In this document: piece after piece, positions 7,905 through 14,986 of the stretch
Position numbering within the stretch: the stretch's first letter is position 1
Layout of the letters: each line of letters starts with the position of its first letter
NCBI GenBank assembly: GCA_031375105.1
Contig: JANMHJ010000051.1
Coordinates: 3,563-67,562, forward strand
Length of the DNA stretch: 64,000 nt
From: JANMDU01 sp031375105
GTDB taxonomy: Bacteria > Pseudomonadota > Gammaproteobacteria > Burkholderiales > Burkholderiaceae_C
Direction: 5' to 3'
Notes under the pieces: generated by a model
What the model saw: the letters and a program-made list of their open reading frames with translations, nothing else
Told to the model about the DNA's origin: nothing
The model's database searches: none
Program-made: the position numbers and the translations under genes

Positions 7905-8056
7905 TCCGGAGTGCGAAAGTCGCGAAAGTTACGCGAAAAAAATACTAAAAAATACCTTCCGTGTTTTCAATTGCCCACCATTTAAAGATTCGTCCTATTT
8001 TTTGAATTTCTCTTTCGCGTCTTTCGCGTAACTTTTGCGTCTTTCGCGACCGGATG
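7905..8056. repeat. CGCGAAAG inverted-arm element, copy B
   Basis: Left arm CTTCCGGAGTGCGAAAG then TCGCGAAAGTTACGCGAAAA (7904-7939). Right arm TCTTTCGCGTCTTTCGCGTA, then TTTTGCGTCTTTCGCGACCGG (8011-8053). It separates the ligase gene from ridA. The loop region is AT-rich and holds no gene. Confidence 0.85.
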
Positions 8057-8089
8057 TTCGTATTTCAATTAGCCTCAAGAAAGCCCGCC

Positions 8090-8494
8090 ATGCACCAACT
8101 CCTCCAACCCCCCGATTGGGCACCTGCTAAAGGCTATGCCAACGGCGTGGCAGTCACGCTCACTGCGGGCAGCCAGCTCATCTTCACCGGCGGCCAGATC
8201 GGCTGGGATGCGCAGCAGCAATTTGAATCTGATGATTTCATCGCGCAAACCAAGCAAGCCCTGCGTAACGTGCTGCACATCTTGCAGCAAGCCGATGCCG
8301 GCCCCGAGCATATGACACGCATGACCTGGTACATCACTGACTGCGAAGAATACAACGCCCGCCTGCGCGAACTCGGCGCTGCTTATCGGGAAGTCATGGG
8401 CAAAAACTTCCCCGCCATGAGCTGTGTGGGCGTGTCGCGCTTGGTAGAAATGCGTGCGAAGGTGGAAATTGAAGTCACCGCCGTCAAACCGTGA
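8090..8494 (+). CDS. RidA/YjgF-family enamine/imine deaminase
   Basis: A 134-residue RidA-fold protein: LIFTGGQIGWDAQQ (about 26-39), and the C-terminal RLVEMRAKVEIEVTAV with the Arg that binds the carboxylate in this family. I chose the ATG at 8090, behind CAAGAAAG, because the in-frame ATG at 8054 lies within the repeat element and would add twelve residues unlike the family. RidA proteins hydrolyse reactive enamines or imines to ketones and ammonia. Next to an anthraniloyl-CoA monooxygenase/reductase such an enzyme makes sense for releasing the amino group once the ring has lost aromaticity. That role is inference. Confidence 0.88.
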   Translation: MHQLLQPPDWAPAKGYANGVAVTLTAGSQLIFTGGQIGWDAQQQFESDDFIAQTKQALRNVLHILQQADAGPEHMTRMTWYITDCEEYNARLRELGAAYREVMGKNFPAMSCVGVSRLVEMRAKVEIEVTAVKP

Positions 8495-8495
8495 T

Positions 8496-8535
8496 GCTAT
8501 TAAATAGATAGCTGCTCGCGCAATATCTATGCAGG
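8496..8535 (+). repeat. 40-bp dispersed repeat between ridA and the EamA gene
   Basis: GCTATTAAATAGATAGCTGC followed by TCGCGCAATATCTATGCAGG, exactly 40 bp. It starts 2 bp after the ridA stop and supplies the last two codons and stop of the convergent EamA transporter gene. Confidence 0.9.
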
Positions 8536-9483
8536 TGATTCGCCGATTTTCCTTAAAATCTTGTCGCCAAACAGCACAAAAATCAGCGCAGCGCCCACGC
8601 AGGCCACGCCTGCCCACTGCCACGCGCTCACGCTCTCGCCCAAGATCAGCATGCCCGCTGCAATGCCCACCACGGGCACGCCTAAGCTGAGCGGCGCAAC
8701 GCGATTGGCCGTATGGCGCTTGAGCAAATTCGTCCACATCGCATAGCCTGCAATCGTGGCAATCCAGCCCAGATACGCCGCCGCCGCCCACGCTTCGAAA
8801 GGCGCTTGCGTGAGGCTGCGCATCACCGCAGACACGCTTCCAGTGTCTAGCCAAGCCGAGAGCAACACAAACGGCACAATCGGCACCGCAGCGCTCCACA
8901 CCACGAAGGCAATCGAGTCATAGCCCGGCGCAGCCTGCTGAGCTTTGCGAGCAACAATGTTGGAAGCTGCCCAAGATGCAGCGCCACATAGAGTCAACGC
9001 AAACGCCCCCACAGTGATGGATGCATTGACGCTTGAGCCCGCCACAAAATGCATCGAAAAACACACCAGTGCCAACGCCGCAAGCGCCAAGCCGATGCCT
9101 TGTATGCGGTTCAGTCGCTCCTGTAAAAACAACAGCCCAAACAAGGCCGTAAAAAACACCTGTGTTTGCATGAGCACAGAAGCCAGCGATGCCGTCATAC
9201 CCAGCTTCAAGGCTGTGAACAAAAGACCAAACTGCCCAATGCCCTGCGCCACCCCATAGAGCAACACCCAGCGCCAAGGAAGGCCACGCGGGCGGATGAA
9301 AAGAATCAGAGGAAAAGCCGCCAACAGATAGCGCGCCGCACCCATTTGAAATGGCGTCCAGCTTGCCAAGCCCCACTTCATCACCACAAAATTCAAGCCC
9401 CAACTCACCACGATGAACAGGGCAAACGCGCTGTCTCGCGTAGAAAAGCTGGGCTGTGATGGCATCCGCCGATTGTGCGGCAT
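8527..9483 (-). CDS. EamA (DMT superfamily) transporter
   Basis: A membrane protein with about ten hydrophobic segments arranged as two EamA repeats. The first begins FALFIVVSWGLNFVVMKWGL and the second around LTLCGAASWAASNIVARK, a helix-1 motif typical of this family. Members are mostly exporters of amino acids, metabolites or drugs. It faces the catabolic operon from the opposite strand and is not necessarily related to it. Three starts are possible: GTG at 9504, ATG at 9483 and ATG at 9465. I chose 9483 because a weak AGG lies at a usable distance. The last residues are encoded by a 40-bp repeat. Confidence 0.85.
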   Translation of the reverse strand: MPHNRRMPSQPSFSTRDSAFALFIVVSWGLNFVVMKWGLASWTPFQMGAARYLLAAFPLILFIRPRGLPWRWVLLYGVAQGIGQFGLLFTALKLGMTASLASVLMQTQVFFTALFGLLFLQERLNRIQGIGLALAALALVCFSMHFVAGSSVNASITVGAFALTLCGAASWAASNIVARKAQQAAPGYDSIAFVVWSAAVPIVPFVLLSAWLDTGSVSAVMRSLTQAPFEAWAAAAYLGWIATIAGYAMWTNLLKRHTANRVAPLSLGVPVVGIAAGMLILGESVSAWQWAGVACVGAALIFVLFGDKILRKIGESPA

Positions 9484-9549
9484 AGCGCCTGGCCTGCGCA
9501 CCACAACTCATGCTGATTGCATCGTGCATTGATGCTTTATGCTGCGCAT

Positions 9550-10350
9550 ATGAATCTTCTTGACATAGACACCATGGCCAATTTCCAGCGCGACGGTGCG
9601 GTGGTGCTGCGCGGCGTGCTCACCAATATGCAACTCTTGCAGCTTGAAATCGGCATCGAAGAAAACCTGGCTCACCTCAGCCCACTGGCCATCACCGCCA
9701 GTGAGCCAGACGACCCGGGCCGCTTCGTGGAAGATTTTTGCACTTGGCAAAGCAATGCGAATTACGAGCACATTCTGAAAGAAACTGCGCTGCCTTGGAT
9801 CGCCCGCGATCTGATGCAAAGCGAAATCGTGCGCCTGTATCACGATCATCTGCTCGTGAAAGAGCCTGGCACGCGCGCGCCCACGCCGTGGCATCAAGAC
9901 CAGCCGTATTACAACGTGAGTGGCCGCCAGAATGTGAGCTTTTGGATTCCTGTTGATCCTGTGCCTTTGGCGAGCACGCTGCGCTTTGTCGCTGGGTCAC
10001 ATACAGGCACGTGGTACATGCCGCGCACTTTTCGCGAGCATCAAGCCAAATGGTTTCCCGAGGGCAGTTTGCAGGAACTTCCCAACATCGACTCGGCGCC
10101 AGAAAAATTCAAGCAACTCGCCTGGGCGCTAGAGCCCGGCGATTGCGTGGCCTTTCACATGCTCACCCTGCATGCCACCAGCGGAACACCGCCCGGCCAC
10201 CGTCGCCGGGTATTTTCAGCGCGTTACTTGGGCGACGACGCAAGACACGCCACACGAGCCTGGCGCACCTCGCCGCCCTTTGAGGGTTTGGCGCAACGGC
10301 TGGCGGATGGAGTAGAAATGGAAGACGCATTGTTTCCACGATTGATTTGA
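9550..10350 (+). CDS. Phytanoyl-CoA dioxygenase family protein
   Basis: A 266-residue Fe(II)/2-oxoglutarate oxygenase-type protein. The metal ligands are visible as PWHQDQPYY (His115 and Asp117) and the distal His in MLTLHATSG (about 207), followed by an Arg-rich strand (RRRVFSARYLGDD) expected to hold the 2-oxoglutarate carboxylate. The ATG at 9550 fits the domain start better than an in-frame ATG 33 bp upstream. The gene is divergent from the EamA transporter, with 66 bp between start codons. Substrate unknown. Confidence 0.85.
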   Translation: MNLLDIDTMANFQRDGAVVLRGVLTNMQLLQLEIGIEENLAHLSPLAITASEPDDPGRFVEDFCTWQSNANYEHILKETALPWIARDLMQSEIVRLYHDHLLVKEPGTRAPTPWHQDQPYYNVSGRQNVSFWIPVDPVPLASTLRFVAGSHTGTWYMPRTFREHQAKWFPEGSLQELPNIDSAPEKFKQLAWALEPGDCVAFHMLTLHATSGTPPGHRRRVFSARYLGDDARHATRAWRTSPPFEGLAQRLADGVEMEDALFPRLI

Positions 10351-10365
10351 TCGAAGATCAGTAAA

Positions 10366-10809
10366 TCACCATTGCTTCGCGTACGTCAAGGCTTTAGCCA
10401 AACGCTGCCGCAGCTTGACATTCTTGGCATCGAGCTTACCAATCAGAGGCGAGCCATTCACGCCCTCCACAAAATAAGCATCGGTATAGAGCATCCGATA
10501 GCTCTCATTCAAATGAAAGACCGTGTTGTGATGCAAGCCTGTCATGTCAAACCACGGATCAGTTTCGTAAATCACCAGATCGGTACTTTTCACAGGCTGC
10601 CTGGGCTGAAGACTTGCACCACCGAAGATACTGACTTGCACAACGCGCGTGGCATCGTCCAAAGCCATCACCAAGGCAGGATGGCGCTTCAAACTTTCCA
10701 CGCCCTTTGCATCCACATACGGCACGATGCACCAGACGACATCTCCGGGCGCAAGCTGCGGCCAATGTGCTGGAGTCTTGCCCAGCGCTGCTTGTTTGGG
10801 TGCGGCCAT
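10366..10809 (-). CDS. PemK/MazF-like protein, candidate toxin of a new toxin-antitoxin pair
   Basis: A 147-residue protein with the layout of the MazF/PemK fold: a first strand PGDVVWCIVPY (about 20-30), then RHPALVMAL (about 42-50, compare the RPALV of PemK), a variable strand, TGLHHNTVFHL (about 90-100, compare the GL..S-V strand), and PLIGKLD near the C-terminus. MazF/PemK toxins are mRNA endoribonucleases. It is longer than usual (about 110 residues) and diverged, so this is a fold-level suggestion. The start lies 3 bp after the stop of the upstream gene, the usual antitoxin-first order, and a strong, palindrome-covered promoter precedes the pair. Confidence 0.55.
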   Translation of the reverse strand: MAAPKQAALGKTPAHWPQLAPGDVVWCIVPYVDAKGVESLKRHPALVMALDDATRVVQVSIFGGASLQPRQPVKSTDLVIYETDPWFDMTGLHHNTVFHLNESYRMLYTDAYFVEGVNGSPLIGKLDAKNVKLRQRLAKALTYAKQW

Positions 10810-10812
10810 CGC

Positions 10813-11199
10813 TTATCGCGCGTCCGGGGCCTTGAGATTCCATGCCTGCACAAGCGTTTGCGTGGGCTTGAAACTGCGCCCCGCACTTGCTTGGCTTGAG
10901 CGCTTGCGCAGCAAAGCTTTCGATGCTGCCGGCAGTGGCCCGGCGGCTTCTGGAATATTCACAGGCAAATTCTTGGCGCTAGACAGTTGGCCACTTTGCA
11001 CATCGGCATACAGGCGCGCAAGCGCAAAATGCGTCACAAAAGTCGCGTCTTGCCCGAAATGGCTGGTCAGCGTTTCAAAGCGCTCGCGGCTCACGGTGAG
11101 CACACCATCGGGTTTGAAATTCACGTACAGCACATCGGGCTTTACGCTTTTGCCCAAAGTGCGGGCTGCTTTGGGGGGTGAATGCGTTGCAATGGCCAT
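10813..11199 (-). CDS. Small protein, candidate antitoxin partner of the PemK-like protein
   Basis: A 128-residue basic protein from the ATG at 11199. A TTG at 11205 is also in frame but places the AGG of the ribosome site too close. The middle (about 20-70, LYVNFKPDGVLTVSRERFE and following) looks folded. The last 45 residues are Lys/Arg/Ser/Ala-rich and probably disordered, as in many antitoxins that wrap around their toxin. I do not recognise a named DNA-binding family. The antitoxin assignment rests on gene order, the 3-bp gap to the toxin-like gene, and the operator array in front. Confidence 0.5.
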   Translation of the reverse strand: MAIATHSPPKAARTLGKSVKPDVLYVNFKPDGVLTVSRERFETLTSHFGQDATFVTHFALARLYADVQSGQLSSAKNLPVNIPEAAGPLPAASKALLRKRSSQASAGRSFKPTQTLVQAWNLKAPDAR

Positions 11200-11206
11200 G
11201 ATCAAT

Positions 11207-11256
11207 TTACCTAGGTAATTACTAGTGATTATCTAGAATATCTCAGAAATTGTCAA
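11207..11256 (-). promoter_or_regulatory. Strong promoter with three CTAG-centred operator repeats
   Basis: On the minus strand a perfect TTGACA (11251-11256) is followed after 17 bp by GATAAT (11228-11233), giving a start near 11221. Three palindromes centred on CTAG sit at 11212.5, 11223.5 and 11234.5, exactly 11 bp apart: TTACCTAGGTAA (11207-11218, perfect), an ACTAGT with matching flanks (11217-11230) and TCTAGA (11232-11237). They cover the -10, the start site and the ribosome site. This is the layout of a promoter repressed by its own product binding one face of the helix. Confidence 0.75.
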
Positions 11257-11324
11257 AATACAATACCTTGCCTGATCCGGAGTAAAGTGCCATTCTTTGA
11301 TACTTCATCCCTCAAATCATCATC

Positions 11325-11828
11325 ATGCATCTAACGCGTCGTCAACTCACAGCAACACCTTTCGCTCTCGCGGCGAATTGTTGGGCGCTGCCCGCGCTTT
11401 CGCAGTCTGCGCTGCCAACTCTTGGCCAAGCCTTATTGCTGCCTGAAGCTAAATTGCTAGGCGGCGGCGCATTCAAGCCTGCGCAGGCGCAGGGCAAGAT
11501 CATGGTGGTGTATTGGTGGGCGAGCTGGTGTCCGTTTTGCGCGATTCAGAGCCCGCATATGGAGACGCTATGGAAGGCGCACAAGGCGCGTGGCTTGCAA
11601 GTGTTGGCGCTGTCGGTTGACAAGACCGAGCAAGCGGCTATCGACTATTTAAAGAAGAAAAACTACAGCTTCCCAGCGGCCATGCTCACACCAGCGATTG
11701 CAAAAGTGCTGAGCAAACCCAAAGGCCTGCCGGTGGTCATCGTGCGCGGGAAAGACGGCAAGGTGTTGCTTGCCGAATCTGGGGAAATGTTTCCCGAGGA
11801 TATTGAGAAGATTGGGCAGTGGATCTAG
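11325..11828 (+). CDS. TlpA-like periplasmic thioredoxin
   Basis: A 167-residue thioredoxin-fold protein with an N-terminal export signal (RRQLTATPFALAANC, ending near ALPALSQS). The redox motif is WASWCPFC (Cys69 and Cys72). The cis-proline region GLPVVIVRGKDGKV (about 133-146) is present. TlpA/ResA-type proteins reduce disulfides in periplasmic proteins, often for cytochrome c maturation. The gene stands alone after a 125-bp region shared with the divergent toxin-antitoxin-like pair. A partner such as DsbD is not in the window. Confidence 0.85.
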   Translation: MHLTRRQLTATPFALAANCWALPALSQSALPTLGQALLLPEAKLLGGGAFKPAQAQGKIMVVYWWASWCPFCAIQSPHMETLWKAHKARGLQVLALSVDKTEQAAIDYLKKKNYSFPAAMLTPAIAKVLSKPKGLPVVIVRGKDGKVLLAESGEMFPEDIEKIGQWI

Positions 11829-11883
11829 CCACATGCCACATCAAAGCAGAGCGTTGATTGAGCCTTGAGATCAACCGCTTTAA

Positions 11884-12294
11884 CTACGCAGCCGTGGGCG
11901 CAGTCCAAATTTCCAAATGCAAACCGGGGAATTTCTCAAATTCTCGGGCGTTACGGGTGAGAAGGGCATGGCCGCCAGCGATGGCAGTGGCTGCAATCCA
12001 AGTGTCATTTGTGCCCACCGTGATGCCTTGCGGTAGGTTAGCCAGAAGCTGCGCATTCACGCGCGCGACTTCGAGCGTCACCGGCAAGAGATCCATGTCT
12101 CGCAGCAGCCCCTCCACATAGGCTGAGCGGCGCTTGCGTCGTTCAGTGGTCGTCGCTTTGTTTACACCCACCAGCAACTCACTGAAAGTAATCGCGCTGA
12201 CCAACAATTCGCCCCACTGCTCCCAGCGTTGTAGCCCCACAGAGATGCCTTTTTCCGCCAAGACCCAAACATCGGTATCAACCACCATACCCAT
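11884..12294 (-). CDS. vapC: VapC-type PIN-domain toxin
   Basis: A 136-residue PIN-domain protein. The acidic residues of the ribonuclease site are visible: Asp in MVVDTDVW (N-terminus), Glu in TFSELLVG (about 38-45) and the Asp pair in GTNDTWIAATA (about 93-103). VapC toxins cut tRNA or rRNA. The ATG at 12294 is preferred; an in-frame TTG at 12309 would overlap the antitoxin gene. It follows the antitoxin gene with a 2-bp gap, the standard vapBC order. Confidence 0.85.
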   Translation of the reverse strand: MGMVVDTDVWVLAEKGISVGLQRWEQWGELLVSAITFSELLVGVNKATTTERRKRRSAYVEGLLRDMDLLPVTLEVARVNAQLLANLPQGITVGTNDTWIAATAIAGGHALLTRNAREFEKFPGLHLEIWTAPTAA

Positions 12295-12296
12295 CT

Positions 12297-12593
12297 TCAA
12301 TCTTCCCAAGGATCGCGGGTCGAGGCGCGTTCAGCGCGCCCAGCGGCAATATCCACTGCAAACGATTCGCGCTCTTCGCGGCTAAGCGGCGGCAGGCTGG
12401 CCAACAATGCCTCTACCTGCCCAGCCGTCAAACCTTTGGGCTGATCAGCGATGGGCGTGACGCGAGCAATCACCTTCTTTCCCCGCGAAATATCAATCAC
12501 CTGCCCGCGGTATTGCACTTGGCTCAGGTAATCCGAAATCCCGCGCGTGAACTCGGTGGCTGTGACGGAAATGGGTAAAGCGGTTGCATTCAT
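12297..12593 (-). CDS. Phd/YefM-type antitoxin of the VapC toxin
   Basis: A 98-residue protein beginning with an ATG behind a strong AAGGAG. The N-terminal half (VTATEFTRGISDYLSQVQ, then IDISRGKKVIARV) is the Phd/YefM DNA-binding fold. The C-terminal half (SREERESFAVDIAAGR) is the toxin-neutralising tail. The complex should repress its own promoter. An inverted repeat that could be the operator lies at 12608-12630. Confidence 0.85.
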   Translation of the reverse strand: MNATALPISVTATEFTRGISDYLSQVQYRGQVIDISRGKKVIARVTPIADQPKGLTAGQVEALLASLPPLSREERESFAVDIAAGRAERASTRDPWED

Positions 12594-12607
12594 GGCAACT
12601 CCTTGAA

Positions 12608-12630
12608 ATCAGATAATCATTTTATCTGAT
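12608..12630. promoter_or_regulatory. Inverted repeat, probable operator of the vapC module
   Basis: ATCAGATAA (12608-12616) and its exact reverse complement TTATCTGAT (12622-12630) are separated by 5 bp. They lie 15 bp upstream of the antitoxin start, just in front of the AAGGAG ribosome site. Position and symmetry fit autorepression. Confidence 0.65.
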
Positions 12631-12651
12631 TTTTTGTTCTTGGAGTGCGAT

Positions 12652-13647
12652 TCAATCCACCCGCGCTCCACTCGCCTTCACCGGCTTTTCATACTTCGCC
12701 CGCTCAGCCTGCATAAACGCTGCGAATTCTTGGGGGCTGGAAGGAGAAGGCTCGGCCATGAGGGCGGCGTAGCGGGTTTGGGTTTCTGGGGATTTGAGGG
12801 CGATGGTGAAGGCGGCGTTGAGCTTGCTGACGATGTCTGCACTCGTGCCTGCGGGGGCAACCAAGCCCCACCAGGTGTCGACTGCGAAGCCGCTGAAGCG
12901 GTTGGGCATGGCCTCGGCGAGCGCGGGCACATCGGGCATAGCACTGGAGCGTTTGAGTGTGGTCACAGCCAAGGCTTTGAGTTTGCCGCTGCGGATATTG
13001 GGCGAGGCGGTGGCCAGGTTGTCGAAGTTGAAGTCAACTTGCCCGGAGAGCAAGGCAAGCTGCGCCGGATTGCCGCCGCCGTAAGGAATATGCACGGCGA
13101 ACACGCCTGCGCGTTGCTTAAACATCTCGCCCGCCAGATGGCCGCCAGAGCCATTGCCGCCGGAGCCGTAATTGAGCTTGGCGGGATTGGCTTTGGCATA
13201 CGCCACGAAATCTTGCAGGGTGTTGATGTTCAGGCGCTTGGCGGTGTCTGCGTTCATCACGAGCACGTTGGGCACGCGCAGCATTTGTGTGATCGGCGCG
13301 AAATCTTTGCCTGCGTCATACGGCATCTTGGCGTAGAGCCAAGGGTTGATGGCGTGGGTTGCTAGGGCTGCGATGCCGATGGTGGTGCCGTCGGGCGCGG
13401 CTTTGGCGACGAGGTCTGCGCCAATGTTGCCGCCTGCGCCGGGTTTGTTGTCGATGATGACGGTGCCTAAAGTGTTTTTCACTTGCTCAGCAATCAGCCG
13501 CGCCGTCACATCAATCGGGCCGCCTGCGGCGTAGGGGACGACGAGGCGGATCGGTTTTTGTTGGCTAAAAGCATGGATAGCCGGCATAGATATTGCGCCG
13601 AGTGCTATTGATTTAGTAGCTAGGGAGATGAGTTGTCTGCGTTGCAT
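12652..13647 (-). CDS. Bug family (TctC-like) tricarboxylate/organic acid binding protein 1
   Basis: A 331-residue periplasmic binding protein. After the export signal comes the Bug pattern: KPIRLVVPYAAGGPIDVTAR (about 31-50), VIIDNKPGAGGNIGADLVAK (about 63-82) and the later HLAGEMFKQ and VDTWWGLVAPAGT motifs. Bug proteins are very numerous in Burkholderiales and bind carboxylates, often without nearby TctAB membrane genes. None is seen here. The hydrophobic core and cleavage region of the signal peptide (TKSIALGAISMPA) are encoded by a 40-bp repeat. The protein is paralogous to the Bug gene upstream. Confidence 0.92.
   Translation of the reverse strand: MQRRQLISLATKSIALGAISMPAIHAFSQQKPIRLVVPYAAGGPIDVTARLIAEQVKNTLGTVIIDNKPGAGGNIGADLVAKAAPDGTTIGIAALATHAINPWLYAKMPYDAGKDFAPITQMLRVPNVLVMNADTAKRLNINTLQDFVAYAKANPAKLNYGSGGNGSGGHLAGEMFKQRAGVFAVHIPYGGGNPAQLALLSGQVDFNFDNLATASPNIRSGKLKALAVTTLKRSSAMPDVPALAEAMPNRFSGFAVDTWWGLVAPAGTSADIVSKLNAAFTIALKSPETQTRYAALMAEPSPSSPQEFAAFMQAERAKYEKPVKASGARVD
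13581..13620 (-). repeat. 40-bp dispersed repeat encoding a Bug signal peptide
   Basis: On the coding (minus) strand: GCTACTAAATCAATAGCACT followed by CGGCGCAATATCTATGCCGG, exactly 40 bp. It supplies most of the hydrophobic stretch of the export signal of Bug protein 1. Confidence 0.92.
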
Positions 13648-13668
13648 GTGTTGTCACTCGGTTAAAAA

Positions 13669-13815
13669 ACTTCCGGTGCGCGAAAGACGCGAAAGTTACG
13701 CGAAAGTTACGCGAAAAGCGCGAAAGAAGTCAAAATGAAATTTAAAAAAAATTGAGGAGTTGATAGGAGTCTAGGAAACTAAAAATGCATTTTTTCGCGT
13801 CTTTCACGCAAAGGA
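13669..13815. repeat. CGCGAAAG inverted-arm element, copy C
   Basis: Left arm CTTCCGGTGCGCGAAAGACG then CGAAAGTTACGCGAAAGTTA and CGCGAAAAGCGCGAAAG (13670-13728). The right arm is shorter and decayed: TTTTTCGCGTCTTTCACGCA (13791-13810). It fills the gap between the two Bug genes. The left arm carries an extra tandem GTTACGCGAAA unit compared with copy B. Confidence 0.8.
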
Positions 13816-13830
13816 AACTGCATTTGCTTT

Positions 13831-14820
13831 TCAATCCAACTTAGCCCCAGAGCGCTTGATGATCGGCTCCCACTTTTTCGCCTCATCTGCGATGAGTTTA
13901 CCGAAATCGTCTGCGCTGCCGCCCACTGCATCCAGCCCCGCTGTTTTCATGCGCTCTATCACGCTGGGCTCTTTCATCGCGGCGTTGATGGCAGCGTTGA
14001 TGCGGTCGATGATCGGGCGAGGTGTGTTGGCTGCTACGAGCACGCCGTTCCAAGCGATGGCTTCGAAGCCGGCCAATTCTTTGAGGCCTGAGCTTTCTAC
14101 CGTGGGCAGATCGGGGGTGAGCGAATAGCGCGTTTTGCCGGTGACGGCTAATGCTTTCATGCGGCCTGCGCGCACTTGCGGCAAGATGAGCGTGGGCACA
14201 GTGGCGAGGATTTGCGTGTCGCCGCCGGCAGTGGCCAGCACGGCGGGCGGGCCGCCGTTGAAAGGGATGTGCACGGCGAATGTGCCGGTGAGCGCTTTCA
14301 AATATTCCATCGCCAAGTGAGACGATGAGCCGTTGCCCACCGAGGCGTAGTTGTATTTGCCGGGATTGGCCTTGAGCAGTGCGATCAGCTCTTTGACGTT
14401 GTTTGCGGGCACGCTCGCATTCACAGCGAGCACATTGGGCTGCGAGGTGGTGAGCACCACGGGCGCGAGATCTTTGAGCGGGTTGTAGGGCAGCTTGCTG
14501 TAAAGAAAAGGCGCAAAGGCCACCGGGCCATTGAAGCCGAGCAGCCAGGTGTGGCCATCCGCTGCGCTTTTGGCCACCTCGTTGGTAGCCACCGTGCCGC
14601 CGGCTTGGGGGCGGTTTTCGATCACTATTGGCTGCCCAAGCGTGGCGGCCAGCTTGTCTTGCATCGCGCGCGCAATCGCATCGAGTGAGCTGCCTGCGCC
14701 CGACGCAATGATCCAGCGGATCGGTTTAGACGGGAAATTTTGAGAAAAAGCATGGGTTGCCGGCATAGATATTGCGCAGGCTGCTATGGTTTTAAGAGTG
14801 GTGCGACGGGAGATGATCAT
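13831..14820 (-). CDS. Bug family (TctC-like) binding protein 2
   Basis: A 329-residue paralogue of the preceding Bug protein: SKPIRWIIASGAGSSLDAIA, then VIENRPQAGGTVATNEVAK, then HLAMEYLKALTGTFAVHIPF. Start at the ATG at 14820; an in-frame TTG at 14832 has no support. The export signal is twin-arginine-like at its N-end (SRRTTLK) and, as in Bug protein 1, its hydrophobic part (KTIAACAISMPA) comes from a 40-bp repeat. The ligand is unknown. The two Bug genes look like an old tandem duplication later separated by repeat element C. Confidence 0.92.
   Translation of the reverse strand: MIISRRTTLKTIAACAISMPATHAFSQNFPSKPIRWIIASGAGSSLDAIARAMQDKLAATLGQPIVIENRPQAGGTVATNEVAKSAADGHTWLLGFNGPVAFAPFLYSKLPYNPLKDLAPVVLTTSQPNVLAVNASVPANNVKELIALLKANPGKYNYASVGNGSSSHLAMEYLKALTGTFAVHIPFNGGPPAVLATAGGDTQILATVPTLILPQVRAGRMKALAVTGKTRYSLTPDLPTVESSGLKELAGFEAIAWNGVLVAANTPRPIIDRINAAINAAMKEPSVIERMKTAGLDAVGGSADDFGKLIADEAKKWEPIIKRSGAKLD
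14760..14797 (-). repeat. 40-bp dispersed repeat encoding the second Bug signal peptide
   Basis: On the coding strand: CTTAAAACCATAGCAGCCTG followed by CGCAATATCTATGCCGG. The first arm has diverged more than in the copy at 13581-13620, but the second half is identical in 17 bases. Confidence 0.85.
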
Positions 14821-14953
14821 GATGAAAGTCAACGTAAAGTGAAATTTGCCAGAACTTTACCTTGCTTTGCATTTCCCCTGTGAGCGGGTTGCCACTGAGG
14901 CGCGTTGTATCTGCAACTGGCCTTCAATTCTGTAGGCAGCTACCAACATGCCC

Positions 14954-14986
14954 AACACGATGGAGAACACGATGGAGAACACGATG
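14954..14986 (+). repeat. Tandem 12-bp repeat of ribosome site plus start codon
   Basis: AACACGATGGAG occurs twice in tandem (14954-14965, 14966-14977), followed by AACACGATGAAA, whose ATG (14984) begins the signal peptide of the next gene. Each unit supplies both a GGAG for the following unit and an in-frame ATG, so a change in copy number would add or remove whole initiation modules without altering the frame. Confidence 0.8.

Noticed and set aside
4911..8056. CGCGAAAG tandem units considered as a CRISPR array
   Set aside because: Units are 8-16 bp, have no regular spacers, and form inverted arms; no cas genes are present.
8054..8089. Upstream ATG giving RidA a 12-residue extension
   Set aside because: It lies in the right arm of the repeat element; the ATG at 8090 has a ribosome site and matches family length.
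11450..11475. GCTAAATTGCTAGGCGG in the TlpA-like gene as another 40-bp repeat copy
   Set aside because: Only the first arm is loosely similar; the GCGCAG centre and TATAACGG end are missing.
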